Assembly: GCA_947478975.1 (NCBI GenBank)
Contig: CANJYI010000028.1
Coordinates: 1 to 13,286 of the forward strand
DNA: 13,286 bases
Direction: 5' to 3'
Origin: Chthoniobacteraceae bacterium
Lineage (GTDB): Bacteria; Verrucomicrobiota; Verrucomicrobiia; Chthoniobacterales; Chthoniobacteraceae
The position numbers and the translations under genes were made by a program. Positions within the stretch are counted from its first letter, which is position 1, and every line of letters begins with the position of its first letter. Below the pieces are notes generated by a model, which saw only the letters and a list, made by a program, of their open reading frames with translations, did no database searches and was not told the origin of the DNA. This document shows, in pieces, positions 1-7,281 of this stretch.

Positions 1-1346
1 AGAAGTTCGCCGTTTCCACCCGTGTCCCCCGCCCCGCCTGCGGCCGCCGCCGCGGCAGCATCCGCGATATAGATGGCCACATAAAGTTTGCCATCGCCAT
101 ACAAGGGGGAGCTTTGGCGCTGCTCCGCCGCTACCTTCTGGCGCCAAAGAATTTTTCCGGAATCGGCGTCCATCGCGGCAAGCTCCCCGGTGCCAGTCAC
201 GCAGTACAGACGGTTGCCCACCAGACAGGGGGAGCTGGCGAGGTTGCCCAGCGGATTCCGCCACAACTCAAGATCCTTGGGGTCGTAAACCTGCGGCTTG
301 CCCGGCTCCGGGGATTTGCTGCCGGTGGGAAGCTTGAAGGCGGCGGCGCGTCCCACTTCGCTCGAGTCCAGATTTTCCGACTCGTGCACCACCAACAGCG
401 TGTCTTTGTAGCGGAGGATGCCGGCGTTAATGCCGCCCTTGGCGCCCGCCTTTGCGGCAGGGAAACGGAAAATCGGGTCGCCGGTGCGGGCGTTGATCCC
501 GACAACAGTCGAGTCTCCGCCGGCGGAAATCAAAACGCGGCGACCGTCCAGCCAGGTCAGAAAGGGGTGGGAAAAGGTGTTGTCCTGCGGGCGCTCTCCC
601 GGGGAACTCGTCCAGACGAGCTCTCCAGTGCGCTTGTCGAAGGCGTAAAACCGGTCCCCCGCGGCACCGTTGGCGCCCCAATTGGAGGTGATCCCCCGTG
701 TGATCACCAACTCCCGGTCGATCCGGGGCGAAGCGGTGCGTGAATTTGGAAAGGTCAGGCGGCCGAGCTCTTCCATCAAGGAATGCTGCCACAACAACTT
801 ACCCTCGGCGTTGAAACAACTGAACAACCCCTGGGTGCCCTGTACATAAACATTGCCGGTCTCCGCATCTACACTCGGGCTTGAAGTCGCGTAGCGGAGG
901 TAAATGGTGTCACTGAGGAAATCATTGAAACTGTGCTGCCAGACGCGCGCCCCGGTTTCAGCGTCAAAGCAGGACACAACCTCCTGCAGGTCAGGCCCAT
1001 CCCCCTGGTAGCCGTTGATGTAAATCCTGCCCTTGAAGAGCACCGGCGTGGACTGCCCGGGAAAATCCACGGCCCATGCCGGTTTTGATGCGTCTACGGA
1101 CGAAGGCAGATCAGTTTCCGACGTCACACTGTTCTGCCCGGGCCCGCGCCAGTCCGTCCAGCCCGGCAACCCCTCCAGGAAGGGCGAGACTCCCGCCGGG
1201 CCGCCCTTGCCCTTGTTTTTCCCCTTTGAAACAGGCTCTGCAGCAGTGCTATCCGTGGATTTTGGGCCGCCTTGTTTTTTTTCCGCGGCCTGCAGCTGGG
1301 CGGGAAGGGAGGCTAGAGAGAGGAGCAGGAGAAGGGATGTTTTCAT
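1..1346 (-). CDS. Exported PQQ-like (BamB/WD-type) beta-propeller repeat protein, partial (C-terminus off the left edge)
   Basis: An open frame of about 448 codons runs without a stop from the ATG at 1346-1344 to the window edge, so the C-terminus is missing. Residues 1-20 form a signal peptide (MKTSLLLLLSLASLPAQLQA), followed by a Lys/Gly-rich linker. After a 'WRGPGQNSV' entry motif, blade motifs of the PQQ/quinoprotein-like type recur: CFDAETGARVWQ, FNAEGKLLWQ, AFDKRTGELVWT, INARTGDPIF and AMDADSGKILWR. The family forms beta-propellers in the periplasm or outside the cell. Members include BamB and many planctomycete/verrucomicrobial proteins of unknown substrate. No dehydrogenase-specific residues can be assigned, so an enzyme activity is not claimed. 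The visible end is an Ala/Gly-rich insert in a late blade. No Shine-Dalgarno motif precedes the ATG; the last ten bases are TTTGTTCCCC. The gene is divergent from the winged-helix protein at 1590. Confidence 0.88.
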   Translation of the reverse strand, partial: MKTSLLLLLSLASLPAQLQAAEKKQGGPKSTDSTAAEPVSKGKNKGKGGPAGVSPFLEGLPGWTDWRGPGQNSVTSETDLPSSVDASKPAWAVDFPGQSTPVLFKGRIYINGYQGDGPDLQEVVSCFDAETGARVWQHSFNDFLSDTIYLRYATSSPSVDAETGNVYVQGTQGLFSCFNAEGKLLWQHSLMEELGRLTFPNSRTASPRIDRELVITRGITSNWGANGAAGDRFYAFDKRTGELVWTSSPGERPQDNTFSHPFLTWLDGRRVLISAGGDSTVVGINARTGDPIFRFPAAKAGAKGGINAGILRYKDTLLVVHESENLDSSEVGRAAAFKLPTGSKSPEPGKPQVYDPKDLELWRNPLGNLASSPCLVGNRLYCVTGTGELAAMDADSGKILWRQKVAAEQRQSSPLYGDGKLYVAIYIADAAAAAAAGGAGDTGGNGEL

Positions 1347-1548
1347 GGGGAACAAAGAAGCACCGTAAACTGCGAAGATGATACGCAGGCACAACATTTA
1401 CGGAAGCCGTTTCTTAGGCTCCGGCGCGCCGCGCGCATTCCTGTCCGACGAAAGCCCACCGCATCCGAGCAACTCCCCCCTCCTCTTGCGCCCGCCAGCC
1501 AAAGCGGCGCCGAGAAAAGGCCCAAACCTAAGCGAGTCGCAGCCCCCT

Positions 1549-1572
1549 GTTAAAATAACTCAGTTTTTTAAC
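1549..1572. promoter_or_regulatory. Inverted repeat overlapping a -10-like box upstream of the winged-helix gene
   Basis: GTTAAAA (1549-1555) and its exact complement TTTTAAC (1566-1572) are separated by 10 nt. The left arm contains TAAAAT (1551-1556), which matches five of six bases of a sigma-70 -10 box. A transcript from it would start near 1563, inside the repeat, and leave a leader of about 27 nt before the ATG at 1590. No convincing -35 is seen. The position suits an operator for autoregulation by the downstream DNA-binding protein. That role is an inference. Confidence 0.4.
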
Positions 1573-1589
1573 GGCCACCTTTCTCAGTC

Positions 1590-2435
1590 ATGGCGATTCA
1601 TCAATTGCAGTCTGATTCAAAAACTAACAGCGATACACCTCAAACCAAACCACCACAGATGTACCTCAACCAAGCCGAACGCCCCCTCAGCCGCTCCGCA
1701 CTGCCGTCCATCGCCCCCCAACAGCGGATGGAGTCCCTCAAGGAACTCATTCAGTTGGAGCAGACGCGCCTCAACCTTGCCGGCTCACTGAACGCCGTCC
1801 TCGAGAGAATCCATCTTTTGCAAAGCGATTTGCTGCAGTCCGCCCAGTCGGTACAAAGCCAGTTTGGGACGGACACGAACTCGTCCCACAAGGCATCCCA
1901 GTTTTCCGGACAGGCGGGCTTGAAACGCCGGATGCGCCGCGGCGAACTGCGCAGCCGGATTGTGGATTTCCTCAGGGAAGCAGGCAGCAACGGGGCGAGG
2001 GTCCGGGAGATTGCCGACGCCCTTGGGATGAAGCCGGTCAACATTCACTCCTGGTTCCACACCGCCACGCAACGTTTTCCCCAGCTCAAGAGGTTCGGCC
2101 CCGGGCGCTACAGACTGGAAAGCGAGCTCGAGGAGGCGGATGTGGAAACGGCAGGCACCCCAAAAAAACGCCGCAACCGCTCCACCCGCCACGCTGCCCG
2201 GGCAAAGCGCGGGGAGGTGAGCAAGCGCATCCTCGAGGTCCTGGAGAATGCAGACCCCGAGGGGATTCGGGTCGCGGAGATCGCGGAAAAGGTGGGGGCC
2301 AACTACCGGAACGTGCACGTCTGGCTCTCGAGCATTGGCAAGCGCAACCCGCGCATCATCCGTTCCGGCAGGGGCATCTACCGGATGACACACGTGCAGC
2401 AAACGCAGGAAGCCCTGGCCAAGTCTAAAAACTAG
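1590..2435 (+). CDS. Putative DNA-binding regulator with two tandem winged-helix-like domains
   Basis: 281 residues. After a polar N-terminus, residues 45-90 form a long Leu/Gln-rich helix with coiled-coil character (ESLKELIQLEQTRLNLAGS and following), probably an oligomerisation segment. A basic linker leads to two copies of a domain of about 60 residues, at 117-176 and 206-266. Both copies carry RGE, then R-I-h-hhL, a helix with 'RV.EIA...G', a recognition-helix-like segment (PVNIHSWF / YRNVHVWL), and a basic wing ending G.G.YR or GRYR. A Lys/Arg-rich linker (KKRRNRSTRHAARAKR) joins them. This layout is that of a nucleic-acid-binding winged helix-turn-helix protein; the exact family was not recognised. 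The start at 1590 is the first ATG. M24 at 1659 is an in-frame alternative, and neither has a Shine-Dalgarno motif. The gene is monocistronic and closed by the terminator at 2482. Confidence 0.8.
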   Translation: MAIHQLQSDSKTNSDTPQTKPPQMYLNQAERPLSRSALPSIAPQQRMESLKELIQLEQTRLNLAGSLNAVLERIHLLQSDLLQSAQSVQSQFGTDTNSSHKASQFSGQAGLKRRMRRGELRSRIVDFLREAGSNGARVREIADALGMKPVNIHSWFHTATQRFPQLKRFGPGRYRLESELEEADVETAGTPKKRRNRSTRHAARAKRGEVSKRILEVLENADPEGIRVAEIAEKVGANYRNVHVWLSSIGKRNPRIIRSGRGIYRMTHVQQTQEALAKSKN

Positions 2436-2481
2436 GGCCCGCCGTCCTCCAACGCTCCAACGCAGCGAGTCGGCGCCAACA

Positions 2482-2527
2482 GGGCCGCCGGGTGCAGTAA
2501 AAGCATCCGGCGGCCCGTTTTCTTTTT
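2482..2527 (+). terminator. Rho-independent terminator of the winged-helix gene
   Basis: A 14-bp GC-rich stem (2482-2495 with 2503-2516, one G-T wobble) has the loop AGTAAAA and is followed by GTTTTCTTTTT. It lies 47 nt after the stop codon at 2435. The T-tract serves plus-strand transcription. Read on the minus strand, the same hairpin lies downstream of mqo but has only a short, weak U-tract (TGTT). Confidence 0.9.
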
Positions 2528-2577
2528 GAGGCCCTTTTGGGAGACCTTCAGCTCCGCGCGCCCCTCCCAGTCCTTTT

Positions 2578-4101
2578 CTAACTTTCGAAGTCTAAATTCA
2601 GAATCCGGCTGGTCCGCGCCCGCGTGGCCGCACAAAGGTCTGCGTCTTTGGCCAACGAACGGCCGTAAGAAGGGATCATCTCTTTGATCTTCTGCTGCCA
2701 CTCTGGGGTGGCTATCTGCGCTGCAAAACAGCGCTCCAACAGCTCCAGCATGATCGAGACCGCCGTCGAGGCCCCTGGTGAAGCCCCCAACAGCGCCGCC
2801 ACCGATCCGTCCGCGGAGCTGACGATCTCCGTGCCAAACTCCAGCTTCCCGCCCTCGTCACGGTCCTTCTTGATGATCTGCACCCGCTGACCGGCCTCCT
2901 GCAACGTCCAATCCTCCAAAGTGGCCGTCGGCACGAACTTGCGAAGGGAGGCGAGCCTGTCCTCGGGCGTCTGGCGGACCTGGTCGATGAGATACTTGGT
3001 CAGGGGTAGGTTGTGCAGTCCCGCCGCCACCATGGGCAGAATGTTGTCCACCTGCAGGGACTCCGGCAGGTCCAGGAGCGAACCGTGCTTCAAAAACTTG
3101 GTGGAGAATCCTGCGTAGGGGCCGAAAAGCAGGGCCTTTTTGCCGTCAATAATCCGGGTGTCCAAGTGAGGCACGGACATGGGAGGGGCGCCCACCTCCG
3201 CCTTTCCGTATACCTTAGTGGAGTGGCGCTCGATGACTTCCTGATTTCCGCAGACAAGCCACTGCCCGCTGACAGGAAAGCCGCCGTAGCCTGCCGCCTC
3301 TGGAATTTCCGTCTGCTCCAGAAGGGGAAGGGAGCCGCCGCCCGCCCCGATGAAGAGAAACTTGGTTTCCAGGGTCCGCTTTTCATCGGTGGCAAGGTTC
3401 ACCACTTCCAGCTCCCAGTGCATGTCCTTCTTACGCCGCTCGATGAAGGTGACCTGGTGCTGAAGGTGGACCGTGACCCCGGGCAGTTCCGCCAAATGGG
3501 CGAACATCGCCTTGGTCAGCGCGCCGAAGTTCATATCCGTGCCGAGCTCCATCCGGGTTGCGGCGACGGACTGTTCCGGGTCGCGCCCCTCCATCATCAG
3601 GGGAATCCACTCCTCAAGCTGCTTTCTGTCCTCTGTGTACACCATTCCGGCAAACAATGGGGACAGGGACAGCAGGTCGTAACGCTTTTTGAGATAAGCG
3701 ATGTTTTCATCCCAAACGGCACTCAGATGCGGCGTTCGATTGATAAACTCCCGCGTATTCTTCACATACCCCTTCTCCACGAGGTAGGCGTAGAACTGCT
3801 TGGACACCTCAAAAGCCTCCGCAATCTTGAGGGCTTTTCCAATCTCGATGCCCCCGTCCTCCCGCTCGGGCGTGTAGTTGAGCTCGCAGAAGGCCGAATG
3901 CCCGGTACCCGCGTTGTTCCAGGCATCGGAGCTTTCCCCGGCGATGACATCCAGCCGCTCGTACACCTCGATTTTAAGCGGGGGATGCAACTCCTTGAGC
4001 ATCAGGGCAAGAGTGGCGCTCATCACGCCGGCGCCGATGAGCACCACATCTGGGTGCGAAGAAGCCTCATGGTGCCGGTGGAACAGGTGGGAAATTAACA
4101 T
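2578..4101 (-). CDS. mqo: Malate:quinone oxidoreductase
   Basis: 507 residues from the ATG at 4101-4099, the usual length for Mqo. This FAD-dependent, membrane-associated enzyme oxidises malate to oxaloacetate and passes electrons to the quinone pool, as an NAD-independent TCA-cycle step. Family hallmarks are visible. The N-terminal dinucleotide-binding motif is VVLIGAGVMSATLA (residues 19-32), followed by NNAGTGHSAFCELNYTP. A central GAGGGSLPLL...GYGGFPVSGQW stretch and GPYAGFSTKFLK come next. The C-terminal SADGS.AALLGASPGAST region closes the FAD site. The open frame extends 41 codons upstream to 4224, but that segment looks non-coding and the FAD motif normally lies close to the start, so M42 was chosen. 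The last bases before the ATG are pyrimidine-rich (CCCTCGTTC) with no Shine-Dalgarno motif. The gene converges on the winged-helix gene; a 162-bp gap separates it from the minus-strand gene upstream. Confidence 0.97.
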   Translation of the reverse strand: MLISHLFHRHHEASSHPDVVLIGAGVMSATLALMLKELHPPLKIEVYERLDVIAGESSDAWNNAGTGHSAFCELNYTPEREDGGIEIGKALKIAEAFEVSKQFYAYLVEKGYVKNTREFINRTPHLSAVWDENIAYLKKRYDLLSLSPLFAGMVYTEDRKQLEEWIPLMMEGRDPEQSVAATRMELGTDMNFGALTKAMFAHLAELPGVTVHLQHQVTFIERRKKDMHWELEVVNLATDEKRTLETKFLFIGAGGGSLPLLEQTEIPEAAGYGGFPVSGQWLVCGNQEVIERHSTKVYGKAEVGAPPMSVPHLDTRIIDGKKALLFGPYAGFSTKFLKHGSLLDLPESLQVDNILPMVAAGLHNLPLTKYLIDQVRQTPEDRLASLRKFVPTATLEDWTLQEAGQRVQIIKKDRDEGGKLEFGTEIVSSADGSVAALLGASPGASTAVSIMLELLERCFAAQIATPEWQQKIKEMIPSYGRSLAKDADLCAATRARTSRILNLDFES

Positions 4102-4263
4102 GAACGAGGGATGGGGTGTTGGCGGCCCACAGCTCACAGCAGCCACCTCCCCAGCACTTGGCTTGGGGCAAGAAGGGCTGCCGCGGTTGCGGCCCACCCC
4201 AAGCGGTGAAACAAACCAGTGCACTGTTCAATGGCAAACTGCCCGGAGCCAGCCGAAGCCTTC

Positions 4264-4695
4264 TTATTCGAGGGGCGGAGGGCACTCCTCTGTGGGGATT
4301 TTCTGAGCCCACTCGTCGTGCAGACTCGCATAGTCCTCGAGAACCCCCGCCCAGCGCAGCCGCTCATCCTCGGTGAGCGCCTCCGCATGCTCGCCCAGCA
4401 GCGCGTAAAACTCCCTGATCCTTTTAGAAATGTCCAAAAAGAGTTCCCGTCCTGAATCCGCATGGTCGGCTACGGTCTGCAGCCCCCCTTCAATCTGGTG
4501 CTCATACTGGACCACAAGCGCACCAGCCTTCTGGATGCCGGCGTCAACCAGCGCAATCAAGGACTCGGAATCGGCCCCGCTTTGAGGCACCGAACTGGCC
4601 CCGTCCAGCAGGCGGCCCTTTCTGTTGTGCAGCGTTTCTAGCAGCGAGTGCGCCTCAAGATAGTCTGCGAGGGAGTCGTGGGGTGGATTCGGCAT
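4264..4695 (-). CDS. Small acidic, helical protein of unknown function
   Basis: 143 residues, not recognised. The sequence is mostly amphipathic helix: LADYLEAHSLLETLHNRKGR, a short Ser/Gly linker, then SLIALVDAGIQKAGALVVQY, and a long helix pair GRELFLDISKRIREFYALLG and LTEDERLRWAGVLEDYASLH, ending with a Pro-rich tail. There is no signal peptide, membrane segment or metal-binding motif, so it is probably cytoplasmic. It lies 162 bp upstream of mqo on the same strand. Co-transcription is possible but not shown. The ATG at 4695-4693 is preceded by ACTTTTCCAA, the pyrimidine-rich, Shine-Dalgarno-less pattern of its neighbours. It is supported as real by protein-like composition and by the lack of a better frame here, with moderate certainty. 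Confidence 0.6.
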   Translation of the reverse strand: MPNPPHDSLADYLEAHSLLETLHNRKGRLLDGASSVPQSGADSESLIALVDAGIQKAGALVVQYEHQIEGGLQTVADHADSGRELFLDISKRIREFYALLGEHAEALTEDERLRWAGVLEDYASLHDEWAQKIPTEECPPPLE

Positions 4696-4919
4696 TTGGA
4701 AAAGTACACGTGCATCCGGAACTCGCCACTGGGGATCTCAAAAAAAGACTCCCGCTTTTTGCATCCCGGCATGAAGAAGCCCTGCAAAGGCATTCCAAAA
4801 CACCAATGCAGTGCCATCTGCGCTTCATTCAGTCCAGACACCGCGGCTACCTGCAGGGCTGGCAGGCGCCTTTGCTCGTCCTCCAACGCCCGAGGGCGAA
4901 GGCGCATCCGACAGGACGT
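4696..4919. other. Intergenic region between the FKBP gene and the small hypothetical gene
   Basis: No coding region was found in these 224 bases. Besides the A/T hairpin at 4733-4766, there are nested GC-rich inverted repeats just after the FKBP stop: CGTCCT (4877-4882) with AGGACG (4913-4918), and CGCCC (4887-4891) with GGGCG (4894-4898). They could fold the 3' end of the FKBP mRNA. There is no T-tract, so a Rho-independent terminator is not supported there. Confidence 0.45.
4733..4766. repeat. Imperfect inverted repeat in the FKBP/hypothetical intergenic region
   Basis: AAAAAG (4742-4747) and CTTTTT (4755-4760) flank a 7-nt loop, and GGAT (4733-4736) with ATCC (4763-4766) can extend the stem with internal mismatches. 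On the minus strand the hairpin is followed by extra T residues, so it may act as a weak terminator after the FKBP gene or a leader element before the gene starting at 4695. The A:T stem is weak. Confidence 0.35.
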
Positions 4920-6125
4920 CTACTTCTGAATCTCAAAGAGCTCGATATCGAACACCAGCATTCCGCCCGGACGTCCGCCTCCGGGGTTCTCCCCGTAAGC
5001 AAGCCCCGCGGGAATCCAGAAGCGGCGCTTCTCTCCCTTGACCATGAGCTGCACGCCTTCTGTCCAACCCGCGATCACCTGATTCAACCCAAAGCTGCTC
5101 GGCTCCCCACGGGTGACAGAACTGTCGAAAAGTTTTCCATCCAGCGTCCAGCCAGAGTAGTGAACGGTGACCTTGTCCGTCGCCTTCGGATGATCCTTCC
5201 CCGTGCCTTTGGTAAGCACCTTGGAGGCAAGTCCGGAGGCGGTCTTCTGCGCATCGGCAGGCACGGCTGCCACATCGGCAGGCACGGGAGGCGGCGGCAC
5301 TCCCTCCTTGAAGGAAACCAGCTCAACCTCCACCACGATCCCTCCAGCCGGCGCACCGGGCGGCAGGTTCGGGCCGAACGCCACACTGGCCGGAATCCAC
5401 ACCACCTTTTTCTCGCCCGCAACCATCGTCTTGATGGCGTCCGGGAGTCCCCCGATCCGCAGCTTGTCCAGGGGCACCTCAGCAGGCCGCCCCTCTTGGT
5501 CGGTGCTCTGCAACAATTCGCCCGTGGGACTCCAGAGAGCGAGGTTGACCTTGACCGTGTCCTCGCCCTTCGGCGACTTGGTGCCGCTGCCCTTGGCCAC
5601 GGTCTTCACCGATGCGCCGGAGGGCATTTTTTCAGCATCCGCAGGGGCGGCAAGTTCCGGCGCCTTGGGGGCCTTCTTGATGGAAAGCAGCTCGATATCA
5701 AACACCAGCAACCCGCCGGGCCTCCCGCCACCGGGGTTTTCGCCGTAGGCCAGGTCGGCGGGAATCCAGAAGCGACGCTTTTCGCCTTCGACCATCAGCT
5801 GAACCCCTTCGGTCCACCCCTTGATGACGCCGTTGAGAGGAAAACTGGTGGGTTCCCCGCGCTTGACGGAGCTGTCAAAAAGCTTCCCGTCAGTGGTCCA
5901 GCCCGAATAGTGCACCGTGACCGTGTCAGCTGCCGCCGGGTGGACGGAGCCCTTGCCCTTGGCAAGAACCTTGGAGGCAAGACCGGAAGGGGTTTTTACC
6001 GCGTCCTCAGGAGCGGCCTTAACATCAGTGGGCGTTTCGGGCATATTAGCTTGGGCAAAAGTCACCTGGGGCGCGCAGAGAACCAGCGCACCTAGGCCGA
6101 GAGTGTGTGAAAAGCGGTTTGTCAT
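4920..6125 (-). CDS. Exported protein with three FKBP-type peptidyl-prolyl isomerase domains, the middle one degenerate
   Basis: 401 residues with a signal peptide (about 1-25, ending VTFAQA), so it is periplasmic or surface-located. Three FKBP modules follow, at about 43-150, 165-273 and 293-401. Modules 1 and 3 are nearly identical, offset by exactly 250 residues. They keep the expected FKBP pocket residues: Tyr73/323 (VHYSGW), Phe83-Asp84/Phe333-Asp334 (KLFDSS), Phe95/345, Val-Ile at 100/350, Trp104/354, Tyr127/377 (AYGENP) and Phe142/392. In module 2 these positions become Leu195, Leu205-Gln206, Val217, Leu227 and Phe250, so it is unlikely to be catalytic. Each module is led by a 'P.DA.K..SG' segment. 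The family catalyses cis-trans isomerisation of prolyl bonds during protein folding. Single- or two-domain forms are commoner. The gene stands alone, divergent from the DUF1080 gene. The ATG at 6125 has no nearby Shine-Dalgarno motif. Confidence 0.93.
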   Translation of the reverse strand: MTNRFSHTLGLGALVLCAPQVTFAQANMPETPTDVKAAPEDAVKTPSGLASKVLAKGKGSVHPAAADTVTVHYSGWTTDGKLFDSSVKRGEPTSFPLNGVIKGWTEGVQLMVEGEKRRFWIPADLAYGENPGGGRPGGLLVFDIELLSIKKAPKAPELAAPADAEKMPSGASVKTVAKGSGTKSPKGEDTVKVNLALWSPTGELLQSTDQEGRPAEVPLDKLRIGGLPDAIKTMVAGEKKVVWIPASVAFGPNLPPGAPAGGIVVEVELVSFKEGVPPPPVPADVAAVPADAQKTASGLASKVLTKGTGKDHPKATDKVTVHYSGWTLDGKLFDSSVTRGEPSSFGLNQVIAGWTEGVQLMVKGEKRRFWIPAGLAYGENPGGGRPGGMLVFDIELFEIQK

Positions 6126-6145
6126 GGGGTAACGGTTGAAGGCGG

Positions 6146-6174
6146 ATCCTCCGCCGCCCCAAATAAACTGTCAA
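6146..6174 (-). promoter_or_regulatory. Possible sigma-70 promoter of the FKBP gene
   Basis: On the minus strand a perfect TTGACA (6174-6169) is followed, 17 nt later, by GAGGAT (6151-6146), which matches only three of six bases of the -10 consensus. The -10 overlaps the hairpin at 6141-6155. The perfect -35 and ideal spacing argue for it; the poor -10 argues against. Confidence 0.3.
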
Positions 6175-6198
6175 CACCGCCACCTCAACACCGCCACC
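6171..6198. repeat. Perfect 14-bp tandem direct repeat (two copies)
   Basis: TCAACACCGCCACC occurs twice without a gap, at 6171-6184 and 6185-6198, just upstream of the FKBP -35-like box. It could be a replication-slippage duplication or a paired protein-binding site. Function is unknown. Confidence 0.8.
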
Positions 6199-6425
6199 AT
6201 TGGCCGGCCTCATCCTCGAGAGGCCCCAGCTGACGCCAAAACACGAAGGCATTCCGGCCAGAGCTGCCAAGAGTCCCGAACGGAGCCAAGCTTTGAGCCG
6301 TTGATCACCCTGTGACTCCCCTATGACAGGCAGCCCGGATTCCCCCGCAAGTCGCTTGGGCCCGGGGGCAAACTTTCGCGCTTTTCAAGCTCCCCCGGAA
6401 GAGCGAAGAACATGGCCAATAATCT

Positions 6426-7130
6426 ATGCGTGCTCCCATCTTCCAAAGCCTGTTCTCCCTTCTTTGCCTTTCGAGTTTTGCCCTTGCGGCCGACCAAAAC
6501 ACGCTGTCTCCAGAGGAGCAGAAAGCGGGCTGGACCCTGCTCTTCGACGGTTCATCGACCTCGGGCTGGGTGGCCCTCGGAAAAAGTGCTTTCCCGGAAA
6601 AAGGCTGGTCCGCGAAGGACGGCACGCTTCGGCATGAAAAGGGCGGCGGCGGCGGCGACATTGTATCCGCCAAGAGCTACCTTAACTTTGAACTCAAGTG
6701 GGACTGGCAGATTGGCGAAGCCGCCAACAGCGGGCTGAAGTACAATCTCGCGAATCCTACCAAGGCCGTCGGGTTTGAGTACCAGCTGCTTGACGACCAG
6801 AAGCATGCCGACGGGGCAAAGCCCTCGCACCAGACCGCGGCCCTCTACGATTTGATCCCCTCCGCCCCGGGCCGGGTGGTGATGCCGGTGGGTGAATGGA
6901 ACCAGAGCCGGCTGCTGGTTGATGGAAACCACGTGGAACAGTGGCTCAACGGAGTCAAAACCGTGGAGTTCGAGATTGGCAGCGCGGAATTGCTCGGGAA
7001 GGTGGCCGCAAGTAAATATGCAAAAGCGAAGGATTTCGGGATGAAGGCATCCTCGCCGATCCTGCTCCAAGACCACGGAGACCAAGTCGTTTTCCGCAAT
7101 CTCAAGCTGCGCGAACTGCCGGCAAAATAA
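6426..7130 (+). CDS. Secreted DUF1080 (3-keto-disaccharide hydrolase) family protein
   Basis: 234 residues with a signal peptide at 1-21 (MRAPIFQSLFSLLCLSSFALA). The concanavalin-like DUF1080 fold is visible from LLFDGSSTSGWVAL near the N-terminus. It continues through ANSGLKYNL and VMPVGEWNQSRLLVDGNHVE, the 'GEWN..R' strand typical of the family, then VEQWLNGVKTVEF, to the C-terminal SPILLQDHGDQVVFRNLKL. Members are abundant in Verrucomicrobiota, Planctomycetota and Bacteroidota. Some act on 3-keto-glycosides, but most are uncharacterised, so the substrate here is unknown. No partner 3-dehydrogenase (GMC or Gfo/Idh/MocA) gene is adjacent, which leaves its pathway open. It appears to be a single-gene unit between the divergent FKBP gene and cysK. 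Start choice rests on the signal peptide; the preceding bases (AATAATCT) hold no Shine-Dalgarno motif. Confidence 0.92.
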   Translation: MRAPIFQSLFSLLCLSSFALAADQNTLSPEEQKAGWTLLFDGSSTSGWVALGKSAFPEKGWSAKDGTLRHEKGGGGGDIVSAKSYLNFELKWDWQIGEAANSGLKYNLANPTKAVGFEYQLLDDQKHADGAKPSHQTAALYDLIPSAPGRVVMPVGEWNQSRLLVDGNHVEQWLNGVKTVEFEIGSAELLGKVAASKYAKAKDFGMKASSPILLQDHGDQVVFRNLKLRELPAK

Positions 7131-7148
7131 GTTCCCGCCTTCGTGGCC

Positions 7149-7173
7149 GCCCAGAGGCAGTCCCTGCCTGGGC
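7149..7173 (+). terminator. GC-rich hairpin after the DUF1080 gene, possible weak terminator
   Basis: GCCCA and GGCAG (7149-7153, 7156-7160) pair with CTGCC and TGGGC (7164-7168, 7169-7173), giving a 10-bp stem with a 2-nt bulge and a 3-nt loop, 18 nt after the stop codon. No T-tract follows, so it may only stabilise the mRNA 3' end. Confidence 0.35.
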
Positions 7174-7211
7174 CCGCGTGCCGGCGCCTTGTAAAGTGAG
7201 TCCGGCGAGGC

Positions 7212-7240
7212 TTGCCCGAACCATGCGGCGGCGCTAAATA
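7212..7240 (+). promoter_or_regulatory. Possible cysK promoter
   Basis: TTGCCC (7212-7217, four of six -35 bases), a 17-nt spacer and TAAATA (7235-7240, three of six -10 bases) lie 41 nt upstream of the cysK ATG. The sequence switches from GC-rich to A/T-rich and then to a pyrimidine-rich leader at this point. No riboswitch or T-box structure was recognised in the short leader. Confidence 0.3.
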
Positions 7241-7281
7241 TTTTGTTCCTTCAAACCCCCTTTGCTTATTCCCTCTCTTTT

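Larger units (their letters stand above)
6126..6425. other. Divergent intergenic region between the FKBP and DUF1080 genes
   Basis: This 300-base region holds no supported gene. It contains a hairpin GGCGGA-TCC-TCCGCC (6141-6155) in the FKBP leader, a possible FKBP promoter (6146-6174) and a perfect 14-bp tandem repeat (6171-6198). No clear promoter for the plus-strand DUF1080 gene was found. Confidence 0.5.

Noticed and set aside
3013..4098. 361-codon open frame on the plus strand opposite mqo
   Set aside because: Mqo is certain from many family motifs. The antisense product has shadow-like composition and no recognisable domain.
4102..4224. 41-codon N-terminal extension of mqo
   Set aside because: It has no family counterpart. 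The FAD-binding motif sits at the usual distance from the ATG at 4101, and the extension looks non-coding.
4683..6095. 470-codon open frame on the plus strand opposite the FKBP gene
   Set aside because: It is antisense to an unambiguous triple-FKBP gene. Its translation is Arg/Gly/His/Pro-rich without any domain, and its repeats only mirror the FKBP repeats. High GC content favours such long shadow frames.
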